From Candidatus Saccharimonadota bacterium (GTDB taxonomy: Bacteria > Patescibacteriota > Saccharimonadia > Saccharimonadales > Saccharimonadaceae): DNA of 64,000 nucleotides. Location of the stretch: assembly GCA_017545485.1 (NCBI GenBank), contig JAFWMY010000008.1, forward strand, positions 101,774 through 165,773, given 5' to 3'. Made by a program: the position numbers and the translations under genes. How positions within the stretch are numbered: the stretch's first letter is position 1; every line of letters begins with the position of its first letter. The notes under the pieces are model-generated. The model saw only the letters and a program-made list of their open reading frames with translations. It had not been told where the DNA came from and ran no database searches. This document shows positions 16,501 to 25,120 of this stretch, one piece after another.

Positions 16501-16879
16501 GATTTCCCAAGCGCAAGCGCAACGTGTTTGGTCGGCAAATGGTAACATGGACGATACAAATAGATTGATGTTAGGTGCGTATAGCAATGAGGGCACAATT
16601 CTTACTAAAGGACAGGCAGCGGAGCAACTAGATCCAAATACTAGAACGATGGATGAGCGAACTGTTAGAGCTTATACCGAACGAGCGGCAACTGATACTA
16701 GGATAAGAGATGTAGAATGGAGAGATAGTCAAGGCAGGCACCAGCAGACTGACCCATTAATCGTGAGGCCCGAAGGTCATATAGTGGGTAATCAGAGTAA
16801 TATGCATAATGGATATTTAGAGCAGCAAGGCACAAGTGCGGCAGAATTAGAAGAGATAAATAGGAATTTGAGGAGATAG
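13559..16879 (+). CDS. VirB6/TrbL-like polytopic protein, type IV secretion-like
   Basis: 1106 aa. Signal peptide (1-27), an ectodomain with scattered cysteines (about 28-470), a polytopic core (about 490-740: FIILLLVVIFSQLTGVGI, then the GIKKILPKLIIAAILINLS stretch, then several further helices) and a long basic Arg/Gln-rich cytoplasmic tail (about 740-1106). The core matches VirB6/TrbL-like inner-membrane channel proteins that I associate with CPR type IV secretion loci; VirB4 or VirD4 ATPases are not in the window. The large N-terminal ectodomain and hydrophilic tail make it longer than a typical VirB6. Translationally coupled to the upstream partner. Confidence 0.75.
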   Translation: MKRKLLFVVILGASLLVATLFGKNVLAADRDTIIKKWQFTQYVQCAKDGGFNAYFVSQSDNPANRNDLIRETIYNKKLGLLVPSYNYASNMTANYDCKEVLGDALASSPFGADVTWSDGNEAKSLLTSLGYSFESDGSSEIFIKPGLKGGDSVMTDFYYMPPPITYKFLNDSYWYTVPDSKGMFIMEHDKKKGELKISLRQQLGNMCVYIGGDIKEKTWTIPLNRPSAVVSEIRSALGNLTFKYLCPNTNWNQDAEEVEIGFTGTDFVGISNSGRYTFDKDSNVGVNTALKNLSGMTTIYSLDYSNSELYTLYTYYLSHAVSETGGQLTCESISSTSNLKRVKLKDDTGTFNSNCYVGFNGKEPADIKVNTQLPSSRRASEPPRLVEISLERVINWLNGVDSSTLTDVPSVSDIGSNGEVLDDPTSEMNCANSGGAESLGWIVCPIMKFLSDGANKAYNDVVEPSLRVDPKLFSGNDGGVYQGWETFRNIANVLFIILLLVVIFSQLTGVGIDNYGIKKILPKLIIAAILINLSYLICLVFVDLSNILGNSLRSLFDGLGANLSPALDIPDSNAVGEVKATAITGVVILGTLAAMVGAVWQNPAIILSLLVAALGVAISVFFLFILLSVREAAIVVLVAISPLAVVCYTLPNTKKFFDKWLKFFEGLLLVYPICGLLVGGGNYVSNLLLSADFAGGGFLNAFTAMIVGIVPIFFIPTVLKGSFAAMGAIGGKLAGLGRNARSLATNKIRGSEGYKMTQARGLERRNRIKAGIDSKGQPTWRGAIKSRFARTGVGRAMGYQKLQASRVAAANKTREQDIQQAAELGDVGLRYDVSKNPTQSTEDMLIGRLDAAAASGDTNEIFSIIEQMKKSNMKDSRIAQATRRAIGNNLNIRDDGRRKNFLEEFGKKYGGDFLRKDFEQAHWARQGGVGVNGISALGIGGQWANQRNAAGKSNMSIDDMKDEDVAALSSDRLYDMIAGGMISQAQAQRVWSANGNMDDTNRLMLGAYSNEGTILTKGQAAEQLDPNTRTMDERTVRAYTERAATDTRIRDVEWRDSQGRHQQTDPLIVRPEGHIVGNQSNMHNGYLEQQGTSAAELEEINRNLRR

Positions 16880-16996
16880 CAGTTTTTGTTAATTGGAATT
16901 TGGCACCAAATTTTAACCCGTAATAATAAGCGATAATCCTGTTTAAGCTAATAGCATCATGCTTTTATAAAATCTTAAAATTTCGCAAATAAAGAA

Positions 16997-17044
16997 AAGA
17001 GTGTGCAAAAAAATATTGTGCACATCCTTTGCACATTCTTTTAA
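16997..17044 (+). terminator. Long hairpin, probable terminator
   Basis: AAGAGTGTGCAAA (16997-17009) pairs with TTTGCACATTCTT (17028-17040) over 13 bp with one G-T pair, followed by TT. It lies 118 bases after the VirB6-like stop. The rest of 16880-17170 is AT-rich and holds no other feature I can support. Confidence 0.55.
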
Positions 17045-17173
17045 GAAAAATATACACCCCTCATGTTTATATAAAAAATTTTGCTTAAAGACACTTTCTT
17101 GATAACTACAATCTGCTATTGGCTGTAATATTCCAAAAATCCCTTCCAATTTTCCTTTACATAACCAAAAACA

Positions 17174-17227
17174 TGATATAATAGAAGAGACCAAAAGGTC
17201 ATACATTTAACAAACAGGTGTTTAAAA
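17174..17227 (+). promoter_or_regulatory. Promoter and leader of the giant FISUMP gene
   Basis: A TATAAT box (near 17176-17181) is followed by GACCAAAAGGTC (possible 4-bp hairpin) and TTTAACA...TGTTTAAA, which can pair around the Shine-Dalgarno AGGTG. The stretch AAAGGTCATA...TTTAACA also occurs in the leaders at 63118 and 63933, all in front of secreted-protein genes. Confidence 0.55.
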
Positions 17228-20200
17228 GTGAAAAGAACAAATACAAAGAGTATTTTTGGGGCGTTGTGTTTGTTTTTTGCTATCTCATTATTTTCTGTAT
17301 TTTGTAGTATTAGTTTTAATACTATTTCAGTATCTGCCTATTCAGCAGCGATTTCTACCAGTAATTCAGTAACTCTGGATGCAACCATTAATGGTACAGG
17401 TACCAGCATAAAAGCTGAATCTATTAATATTCAAACAGACTGCCGTGCAGGATATAACCTAAATATAGCAACTCCTAATGGCAGTAATCTATATTTAAAT
17501 GGAAACAATTCAGAAAATGCATCATTTACTGCAGTAGATGGTACATCTGCTCTAAGCAGCAGTAATAATACTAATAAATGGGGCTATACTCTAGCAACTA
17601 ATCCTACCAGCTCTACAGTATTCTTACCATTATCTGCTAATACATCAGTGCTTAAAACTCCAGCTCAGACTGCCAGTCCTAATAGCAATATTAATGATAC
17701 CTTTAACATTAATTATGGCGTACATACAGACGAAACTATAACTCCTGGTGCATATAGAATGGGGAATAACGGTACAATCGTTTATTACCTTACTATGGAT
17801 GAGACCTGTATGACAGTAAACATTGCTTATGATGGTAATAATGCAGATGCTGGTACTATGGGTGCAGCTGGCACCGGAATAATCCATACCGGAGTTAAAG
17901 ATGGTGATACTATAGACCTAATTGCCAGTAACTTCAGCAGGACTGGCTATGGCTTTGCAGGATGGAGTACAGACCAGAATGCCGGAGCTAAACTTACCGA
18001 TAATGATAATACTAATAATCCAATCGTTTATGGTCCACAAGAAACTGTTACTCTTCCTAATGGCTTTACGAATTATGACACAGACAATGATGGCATCGTA
18101 AAATTATATGCTGTATGGATACCAAGTCAAGGCAATCTACAAGGTTGGATGGGCTGTAGCAGTTTAGATACTGCCGCATATGACAGTACTACCGGAGCAT
18201 TAGACCTCACTAAGAAATCTGTCACTGCATTAACAGACCAACGTGATAATGATACTTATGCCGTAGCTAGGCTCGCTGATGGTAAATGTTGGATGATTGA
18301 GAATCTAAGGCTTGATAATACCAATTCAGACAACTCTACTGGGGATTTGGCTCAAGGTTACGGCATATCTGCAACTTATGGTAATTTCGAAGGTTTAGCC
18401 AACGCAGAATCTAGCAACTTTACTGCCTCCGGTTACTCTAATAGCCTCTATTATAGTGGTACTCAAAGTGGTACTGCTACGGTAAACATTGGCACAAGTG
18501 ACAACCCAAGTAATCGTATACCACGATATAACAATCTTAATACTCAGTTTAGAGCTAATAACCCAACCGGCAATACTTTCTCAAATAACAACACTTCTGG
18601 TGGTATGTATAGTTACGGCAATTACTATACTTGGGCAGCCGCTATTGCAAATACTACTGCTTATACTACGGACGGCCAACCCGTTACTGATACTTCTCTT
18701 TGTCCTATTGGCTGGAGATTACCGCAGGGCGGTGATAAAACTAGAATTACGTCAAACGACGATAATGATTTCTGGAATCTCACAGTAGATGCACTTAACG
18801 GTGGAATTAATCCGGCGAATTACGATAGTGTAACTAGGCCGTACTATACAGATATTACCGAAGCTGGTCCAGTAGCGGTTAAACTTAGGAGTTTCCCTAA
18901 TAATTTTCTTTACTCCGGTGACTTTCAACAATCATCGTTGGCCGCCGGCGGTATCGGTCACTATTGGTCATCCACTGCTAACAATGGGACCAATTCGTAT
19001 GAACTGCGCCTAGGTAATAATTACGTATATCCAGGTACTAACCGTAATAGTAAGTACATCGGTTATAGCATTAGATGTGTTGCTTCTGAATCCGAAACTT
19101 TTGTCTTAACTTACAACGCTAATGGTGGTTTTGGTGCACCTGTTCCCCAAACTATCAGTGCAAACGTTTTGGCTACTTTTTCAATTAGCAGTACCACTCC
19201 TACTCGCTCAGGTTACACCTTTGCCGGTTGGACGGATGAAAAAGGCAATGAAGTTCAAGCTGGTGGCAGCTTCACTACTAAAGATCCAAACGCTGTACTC
19301 TATGCTATCTGGACCAACAACAACTGTAATCCTACGGCTACCACAATAGGTACTGGCAATACTTCTACAGATGCCGTCTGCCTCCAGGATGTCACTCCAA
19401 GTATGAAAGCCGCTCTTCCTACCGCTACAGCTACTACCGGCACTTATAATCTCATTGATGCTCGTGACAACCAATCCTATACTATAGCTAAGCTCCCAGA
19501 CGATAATCTCTGGATGACCAAGAACTTGAACTACAGTTCTATAAACCTGAATACTTCATATGATACAGATACCCCCACCACCTTCCGTCTGCCAGAAAGC
19601 ACCACTACTTCAAACACCAACAATACTACAGCAAGCATTCGTACCACTAATAATAGTGGCAATAATAATAACGGCACCTACTACTCCTGGCCAGCCGCCA
19701 TCGCTAGCACAGCTAGCTATAGCAGTGGCAATGTTGCTTCATCCATCTGTCCCAAAGGTTGGGATCTCCCACCCAGCAATGCCTATACTAATCTCAAAAC
19801 TCAGGCAGACTATAAGACTGGTAACCTCACCACCTCAGCCCCCAGCTCCTTCCTCATCAATGGTGGCTTCACTAATGGCGCTTCCTTTTACCAAACTAGT
19901 TACAGTCACTTCTGGACCAGTACCGTTAGCTCTTCCTCTGCTGCTTATGGCGCCAGAGTCAACGGCACTACTATGACCACCAGTAGCACTACTAGCACCA
20001 CTTACGGTGGCAACAAATACTATCGTAAGAACATCCGCTGCATCGCCAGTAACGGTACGGTCACCATCAACTACGAAGGCAACGGCACTGCTGAATATCC
20101 AGTCACCGGCACAGTAGCCTCTCAAACTAATGTAGATATAATCTCCACTAATACTCAACCCGGCACTGGCTTCACTAGAACCGGTTGGGTCTTTAACGGC

Positions 20201-22645
20201 TGGAACACCGCCGCCGATGGCACCGGTACTGCCATTGCCGCAAGCACGGCTATCACTAACCTCAACCCTACTCCCGGCTTCACCATCACCCTCTACGCCC
20301 AGTGGCTCCCACAATACACTATTACCTATGTGAATAATTGCCAGACCTACGCCAGTGCCAACACCAGCTGTACAACAACCGTTTCAAACGACACCAGCGA
20401 ACAAAAGATTAATCTTACTAGTAACCCCAGCACTGGTACTGAAACTGGCATCCTCGCCGCTTACAACAAATGGACTCTTACTGGCTGGAAGATAGCTGGT
20501 TGGACCACTAATGCCGACGGTACTGGTACGGAATATCGTGTAAGTACTACCTACACAGTTCCTAGTGGCTCTAGTGTAGGTAGCGGTATTACCCTATATG
20601 CTCACTGGGTACCAGTTTATTCTATTCAATACGATGGTAATGGCGCAGATAATAGCAGTACTGGTATGGGCTCTACTGACCCGTCTACTGGCATTAAATC
20701 CGTAGCCCACACTAATGTAGCCGAAGGTGATACCTTTGATCTCTTCGCCTCTAACTTTAAGCGTGCAGGTTACGGCTTCGTAGGATGGAGTACAGACTCT
20801 GATGCTTGGAATAAGCTAACCGACAATGACACTACTAACGACGCTAAAATCTGGGGCCCGAATGAAATCATCACTGCCCCAGCTTATAACGGTATGCCAA
20901 TTATCACTCTCTATGCCATCTGGGCTCCTGCCGAAACAGACGGCAGCAACCCAGTCTATCTCCAGAACTGGACTGGTTGCTCGGCTATGACTGCTACTAC
21001 CTACGACACCACTACCGGCACCCTCACCGTAGCTAAGGACAGCATCACTGCTCTTACCGACCAAAGAGACAACCAAGTCTATACTATTGCGAAACTCGCT
21101 GACGAAAACTGCTGGATGGTAGAAAACTTAAGACTAGACAACACCCCAGAACTCTCTACCACAAATACTAATATAAACAGTAACAACTCTACATTACCAA
21201 TCACCAACGAATATGGTAGCACTACGTCAAATTATCTTTCCGCTACATCTAGTAGCTGGTGCACCAATCAGAATGCCGCCTGTTACGACCAATCCCGCCT
21301 TAATACCACTAACACTACAGCTAACGTCACTCCATCCCAAACCCAAAATGTTACTTCTGCTAATGCTCACACCAACTTCAATAACACTATCTATAGTTAC
21401 GGCAACTACTACAACTGGTATTCCGCTACTGCAGGCTACGGTACTTATAGTAGAACTACTAGTGAACCCACCGCAGGCGACCTATGTCCAGCTGGCTGGA
21501 AACTTCCTTACGGTAATACTGGAACTTCCGGAACAACTAGCATAGGCGGAACTAAAGGCGGTTTCTACTACCTTGCTAACAGAATGAGCGCTACGGCGAG
21601 TAACCAAGTTAACTCCAACAAATTCCGCATGTTCCCCAACAACTTTATTTACTCCGGCTACTGGCGCGGCAGCTCGGCGGACAATCGTGGCGGCTACGGG
21701 AGCTATTGGTCAGCCTCAGCTAGCGGTAGCAGCTACGCCTACGGTCTGGGCCTCGACAGATCCTACGTCAACCCAGGCAATTATTACAACAATAAGTATT
21801 ACGGCTTCGCAGTTCGTTGTATAGCTAATAAAACAATCAATAGTATCACTTATATGCAGGAATTTAAGACATTAAGCGAAAGAGATAAAACAGATGTGCT
21901 GAATTCTATGATTGAAGGCGAGCAATACCAACTAAAAGATAATCGTGATGAAAAAACTTACTATGTTTCTAAACTTGCGGATGGTAATGTCTGGATGACG
22001 CAGAATTTAGACCATGACATTGTGACAACTACTGATTTCTATACTCCAACTAACACCGACATTCCATCTAACTGGACTGCGTCTACTGCGACTTATCCTA
22101 CTGGGACTACGACTTGGAATAGTTCTGCCACTGCACCTCGTTCCTATGATCCGGGAAATAAAATTTGGGATGGAGGCCCCGACCGTCATTATAATACCGT
22201 TTTAGATAACATGGGTCAAGGAACTAATATTCATTATCATCTTGGTAATTACTACAATTGGTCGGCAGCAGTGGCGATGAATGATACTAGCTCTTATTCT
22301 ACCCAATATCAAAACATAGATCAATCTATTTGCCCAGCTGGCTGGACTTTGCCAACTGGTGGTAATAATTCCAGTCAGGGTTCCTTCAAATATTTACATG
22401 ATCAATATGGCTGGAATTCGGCATTACCTCCACGCGTATGGTACGATCCAATGTACTATACATTTGGCGGTACTTGGATAGGGTATTCTGACGCAGTGGC
22501 ATCAGAAGGCACTTTATGGTCATCGACCGTGGGGACGTCTAGCACCTCTTACGTCATGAATGCAGATTGCGATGGTGGTGTTGTGACGCAAAATAGCAGT
22601 AAATATAAAAGCAGTGGCTATTCTGTCCGTTGTGTGGCGCGGTAG
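17228..22645 (+). CDS. Giant secreted protein with FISUMP and InlB-type repeats
   Basis: 1805 aa, GTG start with AGGTG eight bases upstream. Signal peptide (about 1-37). Four FISUMP-type domains (a family named from Fibrobacter), each opening with a D-[NQ]RD-[EN]-x-x-Y-x-[VI]-[AS]-[RK]-L motif, then WM-x-[EKQ]-NL and ending in [IV]RC[IV]A: about 333-620, 741-940, 1274-1535 and 1568-1805. Between them lie InlB/Listeria-Bacteroides repeats (YDGNG...GYGF-x-GWSTD...LYAIW) near 205-300, 625-695, 940-1030, 1035-1130 and 1133-1240. The architecture is that of a surface adhesin; no sorting signal or membrane anchor is visible at the C-terminus. The middle (about 19.5-21.8 kb) uses many more C-ending codons than the two ends, suggesting a mosaic origin. 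A terminator follows. Confidence 0.88.
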   Translation: MKRTNTKSIFGALCLFFAISLFSVFCSISFNTISVSAYSAAISTSNSVTLDATINGTGTSIKAESINIQTDCRAGYNLNIATPNGSNLYLNGNNSENASFTAVDGTSALSSSNNTNKWGYTLATNPTSSTVFLPLSANTSVLKTPAQTASPNSNINDTFNINYGVHTDETITPGAYRMGNNGTIVYYLTMDETCMTVNIAYDGNNADAGTMGAAGTGIIHTGVKDGDTIDLIASNFSRTGYGFAGWSTDQNAGAKLTDNDNTNNPIVYGPQETVTLPNGFTNYDTDNDGIVKLYAVWIPSQGNLQGWMGCSSLDTAAYDSTTGALDLTKKSVTALTDQRDNDTYAVARLADGKCWMIENLRLDNTNSDNSTGDLAQGYGISATYGNFEGLANAESSNFTASGYSNSLYYSGTQSGTATVNIGTSDNPSNRIPRYNNLNTQFRANNPTGNTFSNNNTSGGMYSYGNYYTWAAAIANTTAYTTDGQPVTDTSLCPIGWRLPQGGDKTRITSNDDNDFWNLTVDALNGGINPANYDSVTRPYYTDITEAGPVAVKLRSFPNNFLYSGDFQQSSLAAGGIGHYWSSTANNGTNSYELRLGNNYVYPGTNRNSKYIGYSIRCVASESETFVLTYNANGGFGAPVPQTISANVLATFSISSTTPTRSGYTFAGWTDEKGNEVQAGGSFTTKDPNAVLYAIWTNNNCNPTATTIGTGNTSTDAVCLQDVTPSMKAALPTATATTGTYNLIDARDNQSYTIAKLPDDNLWMTKNLNYSSINLNTSYDTDTPTTFRLPESTTTSNTNNTTASIRTTNNSGNNNNGTYYSWPAAIASTASYSSGNVASSICPKGWDLPPSNAYTNLKTQADYKTGNLTTSAPSSFLINGGFTNGASFYQTSYSHFWTSTVSSSSAAYGARVNGTTMTTSSTTSTTYGGNKYYRKNIRCIASNGTVTINYEGNGTAEYPVTGTVASQTNVDIISTNTQPGTGFTRTGWVFNGWNTAADGTGTAIAASTAITNLNPTPGFTITLYAQWLPQYTITYVNNCQTYASANTSCTTTVSNDTSEQKINLTSNPSTGTETGILAAYNKWTLTGWKIAGWTTNADGTGTEYRVSTTYTVPSGSSVGSGITLYAHWVPVYSIQYDGNGADNSSTGMGSTDPSTGIKSVAHTNVAEGDTFDLFASNFKRAGYGFVGWSTDSDAWNKLTDNDTTNDAKIWGPNEIITAPAYNGMPIITLYAIWAPAETDGSNPVYLQNWTGCSAMTATTYDTTTGTLTVAKDSITALTDQRDNQVYTIAKLADENCWMVENLRLDNTPELSTTNTNINSNNSTLPITNEYGSTTSNYLSATSSSWCTNQNAACYDQSRLNTTNTTANVTPSQTQNVTSANAHTNFNNTIYSYGNYYNWYSATAGYGTYSRTTSEPTAGDLCPAGWKLPYGNTGTSGTTSIGGTKGGFYYLANRMSATASNQVNSNKFRMFPNNFIYSGYWRGSSADNRGGYGSYWSASASGSSYAYGLGLDRSYVNPGNYYNNKYYGFAVRCIANKTINSITYMQEFKTLSERDKTDVLNSMIEGEQYQLKDNRDEKTYYVSKLADGNVWMTQNLDHDIVTTTDFYTPTNTDIPSNWTASTATYPTGTTTWNSSATAPRSYDPGNKIWDGGPDRHYNTVLDNMGQGTNIHYHLGNYYNWSAAVAMNDTSSYSTQYQNIDQSICPAGWTLPTGGNNSSQGSFKYLHDQYGWNSALPPRVWYDPMYYTFGGTWIGYSDAVASEGTLWSSTVGTSSTSYVMNADCDGGVVTQNSSKYKSSGYSVRCVAR

Positions 22646-22681
22646 TAGTTAATAACGTAAGGACTCTTTTGATAACAAAAT

Positions 22682-22706
22682 AACTCCGGGTGGCCGAAGT
22701 TTTTTG
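22682..22706. terminator. Bidirectional terminator
   Basis: AACTCCGG pairs with CCGAAGTT (one wobble), followed by TTTTTT on the plus strand and ATTTTG on the minus strand. It can end both the giant gene and the convergent tRNA-Pro. Confidence 0.82.
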
Positions 22707-22783
22707 TGGTCGGGGCTAGGAGATTTGAACTCCTGACCTCACGCACCCCATGCGTGCGCGCTACCGGGCTGCGCCAAGCCCCG
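22707..22783 (-). tRNA. tRNA-Pro (GGG)
   Basis: Minus-strand cloverleaf: acceptor CGGGGCT/AGCCCCG, anticodon arm CACGC-ATGGGGT-GCGTG gives GGG, T-arm with GTTCAAATC, discriminator A and encoded CCA. Confidence 0.94.
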
Positions 22784-22826
22784 ACTTTGTTTATTATATC
22801 ATGAAAGTATGTTATAATAGTGTTAT

Positions 22827-22902
22827 CTGGGTGTAGCACAGTTGGTAGCGCGCGACTTTTGGGAAGTCGAGGTCGCAGGTTCGAGTCCTGTCACCCAGAC
22901 CA
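22827..22902 (+). tRNA. tRNA-Pro (TGG)
   Basis: Acceptor CTGGGTG/CACCCAG, anticodon arm CGACT-TTTGGGA-AGTCG gives TGG, encoded ACCA end. A TATAAT (22813-22818) is nine bases upstream. Confidence 0.94.
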
Positions 22903-22910
22903 TTTTTTGG

Positions 22911-22986
22911 CTGGGTGTGGCGCAGTTGGTAGCGCGCAGCGTTCGGGACGCTGAGGTCGTCAGTTCAAGTCTGATCACCCAGACCA
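22911..22986 (+). tRNA. tRNA-Pro (CGG)
   Basis: Acceptor CTGGGTG/CACCCAG, anticodon arm CAGCG-TTCGGGA-CGCTG gives CGG, CCA encoded. It is similar to the preceding tRNA, eight bases away, and probably arose from it by duplication. Confidence 0.94.
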
Positions 22987-23051
22987 TTTTTTTATTTCAA
23001 TATTTAGGCATAACATGATAAAATAATAGAGTATAAGGAGATAAATAAGAA

Positions 23052-24977
23052 GTGGCGGAAAATATACAGAAAAAGCCTGTTAATGGGCAGAGAAATAATA
23101 ACAGTGCATCAAATAGAATACGAAGTATTTTATTTGTTTTTGTGATATGTTGTTTTGGGGCATTTTTGATTGCGAATATGAGTTCAAATGGTGTGCAAAA
23201 AACTGAAGTGCCGATTTCGGAAGTAATTCAGCGTGCAAATGACCCAAATGGGAATATCGCGAAAATTACTGTGACCGGGCAATCATTAGATATCACCCTG
23301 AAGGATAAAGATCAACCAACGGAAACTTCACGGAAGGATGGTTCGGGGACACTTTATGATCAAGGTTTAGTAAATCATTGTGAAGATTTAAAGGATGAAG
23401 AATTAAAAACCTGTGAATCGCAATATCCTATAATTGAGTATAAGGAAGATGTAAATGCTTGGGGGATTGTACTGGATGTAGCGCTTACTGTACTACCAAT
23501 TATTGCAATTGTGATTTTCTTTTCATGGATGATGAGGCAGGCGGCTTCGGCGAATAATCAATCGTTAGCATTTGGAAAGTCGCGAGCTAAACTATATGGT
23601 CCAGATAAGAAAAAAGTAACTTTTCAGGATGTGGCTGGAAATGAAGCAGCAAAGCAAGATTTAACTGAAATAGTAGATTTTTTGAAAAATCCTAAAAAGT
23701 ACGAAAAGTTAGGTGCGAAAATTCCACGTGGGGTGTTATTGGCTGGCGATCCTGGTACAGGTAAAACTTTGATGGCACGAGCGGTAGCTGGTGAGGCCAA
23801 TGTGCCGTTTTTCTCAATTTCAGGTTATGAGTTTGCTGAGATGTTTGTGGGCGTTTGTGCGAGTAGGGTTAGGGATTTAGTTAGTAAGGCAAATAAAAAT
23901 GCGCCATCAATTATCTTTATTGATGAGATTGATGCAGTGGCACATAAACGTGATGCGCGCGGTGGGGCTGGTCGTGAAGATGAGCAGACTTTGAATCAGA
24001 TTTTAGTAGAAATGGATGGGTTTGATAATGATTCCGGTGTAATTGTGATGGCAGCGACTAACCGTGTTGACATGTTAGACAAAGCATTGCTTCGTCCGGG
24101 GCGGTTTGATCGTCATGTGAATGTAACTTTGCCAGAAAGAAAAGATCGTTTGGAAATTTTGAAGGTGCATTTTAAAGGTAAACCAATAGAAGCGAATGTA
24201 GATCTTGAGTCGCTTGCAAAAAAGACGGCTGGTTCATCTGGTGCGGATCTCGCAAATATTGCAAATGAAGCAGCGATTACGGCGGCGCGCGAAGGACATA
24301 AGGCGATTTCTAATAAGGACGTGACGGAGGCATTTGAGAAAGTGGCGATTGGTCCAGAGCGTAAATCTAAAGTAATGAATGATAAAGAGCGCAAAATTAC
24401 GGCTTACCATGAAGCTGGCCATGCAATCGTAGGACATGTTTTACCGGATTCTGATCCAGTACATAAAGTAACAATTATTCCACGTGGTTCTACGGGTGGT
24501 GTAACTTGGTTCTTGCCGCCAGAGGATAGAAATTATAAAAGCATTTATGAACTAAAAGATATATTAGCTAGGGCAATGGGTGGCCGGATTGCAGAGAAGT
24601 TGATTTTTGGAAAAGATGCGGTAACAACTGGTGCGTCTTCAGATTTGAAAAATGTTGCGACTTTGGCAAAATCTATGATTACCGAGGAAGGCATGGGCGA
24701 TGGATTGCGAAATCTTGTATTTCCTGAAGGTGATACTGGATATTACACAATTACGACTGGTAAACCATATTCAGAAAAGACTTCGGAACAAATTGATGCA
24801 GAGATTAAGAAGTTGTCTGATGAAGCCGCGAAACGCGCAGAGGATGTATTAAAAGCAAATAAAGCTGTGCTTGATAAACTTGCTGAAGAATTATTGGCAC
24901 ACGAAACGTTGGAAGAGGCAGACCTTGCGCCAATTTTAAAACCTGCAAAATTACCTACTATTGCTAAATTACATTAA
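23052..24977 (+). CDS. ftsH: ATP-dependent zinc metalloprotease FtsH
   Basis: Membrane-anchored AAA+ protease for quality control of membrane proteins. Two membrane helices (about 25-43 and 136-158) flank a periplasmic-side domain; Walker A GDPGTGKT near 231-238, Walker [11 protein letters not shown], arginine-finger region RPGRFDRHV, zinc motif HEAGH near 453-457. The pore motif FVG is intact but is followed by VC where most FtsH have VG. The C-terminus (641 aa in total) is short, without a long disordered tail. GTG start, AAGGAG about 11 bases upstream. A long inverted repeat follows the stop. Confidence 0.96.
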   Translation: MAENIQKKPVNGQRNNNSASNRIRSILFVFVICCFGAFLIANMSSNGVQKTEVPISEVIQRANDPNGNIAKITVTGQSLDITLKDKDQPTETSRKDGSGTLYDQGLVNHCEDLKDEELKTCESQYPIIEYKEDVNAWGIVLDVALTVLPIIAIVIFFSWMMRQAASANNQSLAFGKSRAKLYGPDKKKVTFQDVAGNEAAKQDLTEIVDFLKNPKKYEKLGAKIPRGVLLAGDPGTGKTLMARAVAGEANVPFFSISGYEFAEMFVGVCASRVRDLVSKANKNAPSIIFIDEIDAVAHKRDARGGAGREDEQTLNQILVEMDGFDNDSGVIVMAATNRVDMLDKALLRPGRFDRHVNVTLPERKDRLEILKVHFKGKPIEANVDLESLAKKTAGSSGADLANIANEAAITAAREGHKAISNKDVTEAFEKVAIGPERKSKVMNDKERKITAYHEAGHAIVGHVLPDSDPVHKVTIIPRGSTGGVTWFLPPEDRNYKSIYELKDILARAMGGRIAEKLIFGKDAVTTGASSDLKNVATLAKSMITEEGMGDGLRNLVFPEGDTGYYTITTGKPYSEKTSEQIDAEIKKLSDEAAKRAEDVLKANKAVLDKLAEELLAHETLEEADLAPILKPAKLPTIAKLH

Positions 24978-24991
24978 CATTAAAGCAGTCA

Positions 24992-25090
24992 AATAATACT
25001 TTTGGGGGACGGGTCGCTCGCGCCTGTCGTTACAGGGCTCGCGCCCTTCATCCTCAGCCGTAGCTTCCGGACACCCCCAAAAGTATTATT
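24992..25090. repeat. Long inverted repeat element between ftsH and the M1 peptidase
   Basis: A perfect 17-bp stem, AATAATACTTTTGGGGG (24992-25008) with its complement (25074-25090), encloses 65 GC-rich bases containing GGGTCGCT and an inner CCTGT-CGTT-ACAGG hairpin. The plan (long A/T-ended stem around a GC-rich core with GGGTCGCT) is shared with 55135-55217. It may be a terminator-like or mobile intergenic element. Confidence 0.7.
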
Positions 25091-25120
25091 CTGATTGCGT
25101 ATGAAAGGATAATATAACTA

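Noticed and set aside
16880..17170. Minus-strand ORF of 87 aa (16943-17206)
   Set aside because: AT-rich chance frame without a ribosome binding site; it spans a hairpin and the promoter of the giant gene.
19835..20314. 159-aa minus-strand ORF
   Set aside because: Gly/Ser/Ala-rich shadow of the biased codon use in the giant FISUMP gene; no start signal and no recognisable domain.
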